NCBI GenBank assembly: GCA_003158475.1
Contig: PMJR01000066.1
Coordinates: forward strand, 1 to 62,258
DNA: 62,258 bases
DNA from: Ignavibacteriota bacterium
GTDB taxonomy: Bacteria; Bacteroidota; Ignavibacteria; UBA10030; UBA6906
Reading direction: 5' to 3'
Shown here: positions 58,145 to 62,258 of the stretch, piece after piece
Position numbering within the stretch: the first letter of the stretch is position 1
Layout of the letters: each line of letters opens with the position of its first letter
Notes under the pieces: generated by a model
What the model saw: the letters and a program-made list of their open reading frames with translations, nothing else
The model's database searches: none
Told to the model about the DNA's origin: nothing
Position numbers and translations under genes: made by a program

Positions 58145-60343
58145 ATGAGACATGTATTGCTCTGTTCCATAGTGGCATCATTGGCTCTATGTGCGGACTC
58201 CTCGTTCTCACAATCCAGCTGGTTCTGGCAGAATCCATCACCGACCGGTCAAATACTCAACGCGGTTTCTTCTCCTGATACCAATACGGTTGTAGCAGTT
58301 GGCCCTTTTGGAACGCTGCTCCGATCGACAGACGGCGGTTTGACGTGGAAGGAGCCTGTGATCGGAACCCCGCATCATCTCAATGGTGTCTCATTTGGTG
58401 ATGCATATTCAGGTACAGCGGTCGGAAGTTATGGCGTGATTCTGCACACCACGAACGCGGGTGTGACCTGGGTTGCGCAATCGAGCGGGACATCGGAATT
58501 CCTGAATGGAGTATGTTTCACGGACGCCGGGACAGGGACAGTTGTCGGGAGCAATGGCATAATTCTTCGCACGACGAACGGAGGTGCTACCTGGGCAACG
58601 CAATCAAGCAGGACAACAAATTCTCTTTCAAGTGTTGATTTTGTGGATGCCAATACGGGGACTGCTGTGGGGGAGGCCGGCACGGTTCTCCGGACGACGA
58701 ATGGAGGCGCGACATGGACGCCACAATCAGGCGGAACTGTGTGGCCTCTCTATGGAGTCCACCTTACGGATGACAGCACCGGCACGGCAGTGGGGTGGGG
58801 GCCTACGGGATTACGCTCCGCGAACGGTCTGGTCCTTCGCACAACGGATGGAGGCACCACATGGGCCGCGCAGAATATAAAGTCAATCCCGTTATATGCT
58901 GTTCGGTTTAGCGATGCAAGAACCGGCACCGCGGTCGGAGCAAGCGGATTGAACGGCATCAACGGGATTATCCTCCATACGACTGATGGAGGATTAACCT
59001 GGACGCCGATAGACACTGTCTCAAATTACGTTTTCAAGGCGGTACATTTTGCCAACGGCAGAATAGGATGGGCTGTCGGAGTGAAGGGGGCTATTTTCCG
59101 CACGACAGATGGAGGGGTGAAGTGGTCGGCTCAGTCAACGCTGCCGACATCATCGGCACTCTACGGGGGTTGCTTTGTTGACGACAAGACCGCGTTTGCT
59201 GTGGGCAACAACGGCGCTTTGCTTCGCACAACAGATGGAGGCTCCACATGGACCAGGCCGTCAGGTGATTTTGGACCCACCGAGTTCCACGCAATCGCGT
59301 TCGCTGATGCGGATTCAGGAACCGCCGTCGGAAATTTCCATGGATATTTCCGTAGCACTGACGGTGGAGCCAGTTGGGTGTGGGAGTATAACACCATCAT
59401 GTTGTTTGCGAATGCAGTCTGTTTCCCGAGTTCCCGTGTTGGATACATGGTGGGGAATGGCATCGCCAAGACAACTGACGGTGGGGCTTCGTGGATCAAG
59501 CAATCAGCCGGGCCCGACCTGGCTGCAGTCTGTTTCACCGATACCAACACAGGGACCGCCGTTGGATACTTCAATATGCTCCGGACGACAGACGGCGGGG
59601 TGAATTGGACGGAAGTGCCGGGGATGACGAACTACTTCCTTTATGGTGTATCGTTCACGGACGCAAACACGGGGACCGCCGTGGGGTCTGACGGAACCGG
59701 CAGTTGCATTATTCGCACGACGGATGGAGGGGCGACCTGGACAAACCAACCAAGTGGATTGCCTGGTGCGCCTTTCAACTCCATTCTCAATGCGGTCTGC
59801 TTCCTGGATGCAAACACAGGGATTGCAGTCGGACAAAGTAGCGGTATTGGCGAGTTGGATATACCCGCTGGTTATATCATCAGCGTGATTCTCCGTACAA
59901 CCAATGGAGGATCAACGTGGGCACAGGATCCATTCACGAGCTATAACGAGCTGTTGGGAGTATCCTCCCTCAATGCTCATACGTTGATGGCTTTTGGACA
60001 CGGCGGCACGATTCTTCGCACGGACAATGGCGGTCTAACGGGCATCAAAAATTCTCCACCGTTCCGGTCCGCGAGCCCGGCACAGGTGGTTCTGATGCAG
60101 AATTATCCGAACCCGTTCAATCCATCTACCACAATTCGGTACAGCCTGCCACACCGAACCCGGGTGACGCTGGGGGTATTCAACATACTCGGACAACAGG
60201 TCGCACTTCTCCAGAACGGCGATCAGGACGCCGGCTTCCACGAGGTGCGGTTTGACGGCTCAGGACTTGCGTCGGGGGTGTATTTCTACCGAATACAGGC
60301 GGGAGATTTTGTGCAGACGAAGAAACTGGCGCTCGTAAAATAA
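58145..60343 (+). CDS. Secreted YCF48/BNR-like beta-propeller repeat protein with T9SS C-terminal sorting domain
   Basis: Signal peptide MRHVLLCSIVASLALCADSSFSQ; 14 R/H-(S/T)TDGG-x-(T/S)W-like motifs; C-terminus 'MQNYPNPFNPSTTIRYSLPHRTRVTLGVFNILGQQVALL...GVYFYRIQAGDFVQTKKLALVK'. Confidence 0.9.
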   Translation: MRHVLLCSIVASLALCADSSFSQSSWFWQNPSPTGQILNAVSSPDTNTVVAVGPFGTLLRSTDGGLTWKEPVIGTPHHLNGVSFGDAYSGTAVGSYGVILHTTNAGVTWVAQSSGTSEFLNGVCFTDAGTGTVVGSNGIILRTTNGGATWATQSSRTTNSLSSVDFVDANTGTAVGEAGTVLRTTNGGATWTPQSGGTVWPLYGVHLTDDSTGTAVGWGPTGLRSANGLVLRTTDGGTTWAAQNIKSIPLYAVRFSDARTGTAVGASGLNGINGIILHTTDGGLTWTPIDTVSNYVFKAVHFANGRIGWAVGVKGAIFRTTDGGVKWSAQSTLPTSSALYGGCFVDDKTAFAVGNNGALLRTTDGGSTWTRPSGDFGPTEFHAIAFADADSGTAVGNFHGYFRSTDGGASWVWEYNTIMLFANAVCFPSSRVGYMVGNGIAKTTDGGASWIKQSAGPDLAAVCFTDTNTGTAVGYFNMLRTTDGGVNWTEVPGMTNYFLYGVSFTDANTGTAVGSDGTGSCIIRTTDGGATWTNQPSGLPGAPFNSILNAVCFLDANTGIAVGQSSGIGELDIPAGYIISVILRTTNGGSTWAQDPFTSYNELLGVSSLNAHTLMAFGHGGTILRTDNGGLTGIKNSPPFRSASPAQVVLMQNYPNPFNPSTTIRYSLPHRTRVTLGVFNILGQQVALLQNGDQDAGFHEVRFDGSGLASGVYFYRIQAGDFVQTKKLALVK

Positions 60344-60377
60344 GGACAAGCTAACTGATCCTGCTCTTGTCGGGTGC

Positions 60378-60419
60378 GGAGGCGAGGGCGCTCTGCCTCC
60401 AAGTGGCGCTGAAGCGCCA
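60378..60419 (+). terminator. Tandem hairpins downstream of the repeat-protein gene (possible terminator or repeat)
   Basis: GGAGGC(60378)...GCCTCC(60395) and TGGCGCT-GA-AGCGCCA (60404-60419); no T-tract. Confidence 0.35.
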
Positions 60420-61187
60420 TGGCGACAAAGGCGCTCATCCCGACCGTGGTGAGACTCTGACGCGATATAAAAGCGAAGAATAAAGAGAGCACCGAGAGCC
60501 TGATCCGCGAGGGTTACTTTATTTTATGCCCTCGACGCTCGATCCGGTTGGGCCGGTGGGAGGCGATCAAGCCATTAACGTCCTGAAGGATATGAACGAG
60601 CTCGAAGCGGGGCACGAAGAGTTTGTGAAGAGTCTAGTTCCGAGCGTGGGTACGCTGTGATGAATCGCGCCGCGGGTCGCGGAAAAGATGACATGGACAA
60701 CCATCTTGAAATGAACCCACGAAAAGGCTTTTAACGCATCTGTTATCCGACTGGGAGCGAAAACTCACACGGCTGAATCTCTTTCAGAAATAATAAGTGC
60801 CCAGATCCGAAAATAAGTTCCCGCATAACTTCTTATCTCAATTGATCTATCGAGACTGATCAATTCTGCAACATTGACAATGGCGAGTTGACGCAATACC
60901 TTATTCGCGGAGTCTACACTGTTCTTCGCAATCGCTCCTTGTGTATCCGCAGCGATTCGGAGTGACTGTTCCCCTCGTAACCGTCGCTTGCTCGTCGCTG
61001 AATCCTGGAAGTGATTAGATTTCCCTTGCATCGGCTGACTGGAATAGTCGGTTCTTCTTGAACCCTTTTGGGCCGAGCCGGAAGCCCGCCCACTTTAACC
61101 CCCATGATGATGAGAACGAATGGAACGTGATTCATCAGAAAGTCCAACGCGCGAAGCCATGGCGATCGCAATAGTTGAGGATTCTGT

Positions 61188-62258
61188 ATGCCGATGAAGA
61201 AGCTCGCTCACGATCGATTTATCGTCTTGCTCACATTTGTGCTATGTCTCAATCTACAATGCAGTAAGAACAATCCCGTCACGACCCCTGACAACACGTT
61301 TAGTTTAATGATAGACGACGCGAGCTGCACAGAAGTATTTCTGCGTCTGGAAATTGGCGCTGCCAATTCTTCCCGCACTGTAACACTCAAACGGGACACG
61401 ACAACACTATTCACAAAAACACTTGCAGCGACTGAGACGGCTATCACAGACACAAATCTCCTGCCTGCACATTCGTACACCTATCATGCTCAACTCAGTA
61501 GTGGTTCGACTGCTCAGGTAGACGCTCGAACGATGGACACAACGAGCCACAATTGGAGCTTCCAGCAGTTTGAATTAGGCGATGGCAGCGGGAGCAGCGC
61601 GCTCTATGATGTGGCGATAGTTAATGACACGCTAGTGTATGCTGTTGGCGAGATCTACCAAGGTGGCACCGTCTATGATGTTGCAAAGTGGAATGGACGG
61701 GCATGGCGATTGGATCAATTGTACTACAGCGGGAACAATCCTATCGTACCAATACGCGGAATTCTTGTTTTGAAGACCGACAATATTTGGTTAGCAGCCG
61801 GAGGCGTGTTCCACTGGGATGGCGTTGTGCCAGAAGCTCAACTTAGTTTGTCTCGTCTTACTCTGTCTGATCCGAATGCGACCATTGAAAAGCTATGGGG
61901 GATTTCAGATTCATTCCTATATGGCGTAGGCAATTCCGGGACTATTGTTCACTTCAACGGAACAAGTTGGACGAAGATCGAGAGTGGAACGGCACTTGAT
62001 GTGCGAGACATCGTTGGGTCGCCGGATGGGAGTGAAGTACTGGCAATTGCATCAAATGATACAGACAAGAGACTTCTGAAGATTCAGGGAAATACGGCAT
62101 CTTCGTTGCCCACCGACGGTCTCGCAAGCATGGTGTATGGCAATTGGTTCGTACAGAAAAGACACTATTATGTAGTCGGGGCGGGGATTCATTTCAAACA
62201 CGCACTCAACGATTCTTTGTGGACTCGATATCCCCCGGGTGTTGTAACCAGCAACTTG
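61188..62258 (+). CDS. Predicted lipoprotein of unknown function, 3'-truncated by window end (not in ORF track)
   Basis: Frame from ATG 61188 read open to the last base: MPMKKLAHDRFIVLLTFVLCLNLQCSKNNPVTTPDNTFSLMIDDASCTEVFLRLEIGAANSSRTVTLKRDTTTLFTKTL...; lipobox-like LNLQC. Confidence 0.8.
   Translation, partial: MPMKKLAHDRFIVLLTFVLCLNLQCSKNNPVTTPDNTFSLMIDDASCTEVFLRLEIGAANSSRTVTLKRDTTTLFTKTLAATETAITDTNLLPAHSYTYHAQLSSGSTAQVDARTMDTTSHNWSFQQFELGDGSGSSALYDVAIVNDTLVYAVGEIYQGGTVYDVAKWNGRAWRLDQLYYSGNNPIVPIRGILVLKTDNIWLAAGGVFHWDGVVPEAQLSLSRLTLSDPNATIEKLWGISDSFLYGVGNSGTIVHFNGTSWTKIESGTALDVRDIVGSPDGSEVLAIASNDTDKRLLKIQGNTASSLPTDGLASMVYGNWFVQKRHYYVVGAGIHFKHALNDSLWTRYPPGVVTSNL

Noticed and set aside
57846-58241. 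N-terminal extension of the ispE ORF
   Set aside because: The conserved IspE start (AYAKINLGL) follows ATG 57845; the upstream part overlaps the promoter region of the divergent gene.
58145-60343. Photosystem II assembly factor
   Set aside because: YCF48-like repeats alone do not imply that role; there are no photosynthesis genes in the window and the protein has a T9SS tail.

Overview
The window is about 62 kb of GC-rich bacterial chromosome, densely coding. Two proteins end in type IX secretion tails of the form '(Q)NYPNPFNPST.I.YSL...G.Y.YRL..G.F...K.L.L.K', which points to the FCB superphylum, perhaps an Ignavibacteria-like lineage (inference). Main blocks in order: (1) a TlpA-like thioredoxin protein, a decayed ORF, a DUF4153 membrane protein, a T9SS-tailed DUF3494 ice-binding-like protein, and a ~1 kb CDS-poor stretch with GTCAC/GTGAC repeats; (2) an orphan NarL-type response regulator, a GT9 glycosyltransferase with an overlapping small secreted protein, and a CzcCBA/CusCBA efflux operon (minus strand) with a small unknown leader gene, a palindromic repeat array and a terminal DUF190 PII-like gene; (3) a hexuronate catabolic cluster: uxaE, uxaC, exuT-like MFS, SDR-type mannonate dehydrogenase, LarA-family epimerase, kdgK-like kinase, with no mannonate dehydratase; (4) surface or outer-membrane genes, a FAD oxidoreductase, an APC permease, and an ECF sigma/zinc anti-sigma pair; (5) a near-continuous heme biosynthesis run (ccsA/hemX-like, hemA, C, D, E, hybrid histidine kinase, hemH, hemY/G, hemB, hemL); (6) lepA, two lepB genes, hemW, sugar-nucleotide and glycosyltransferase genes, a TonB-type receptor coupled to ispE, a 14-repeat YCF48/BNR-like T9SS protein, and a lipoprotein CDS that runs off the right edge and is missing from the ORF track. 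The strongest candidates for follow-up are the LarA-like enzyme in a hexuronate operon lacking uxuA, and the hybrid histidine kinase embedded in the heme operon. I saw no CRISPR array, rRNA, tRNA or intact transposase. All calls come from reading the sequence; no searches were run.
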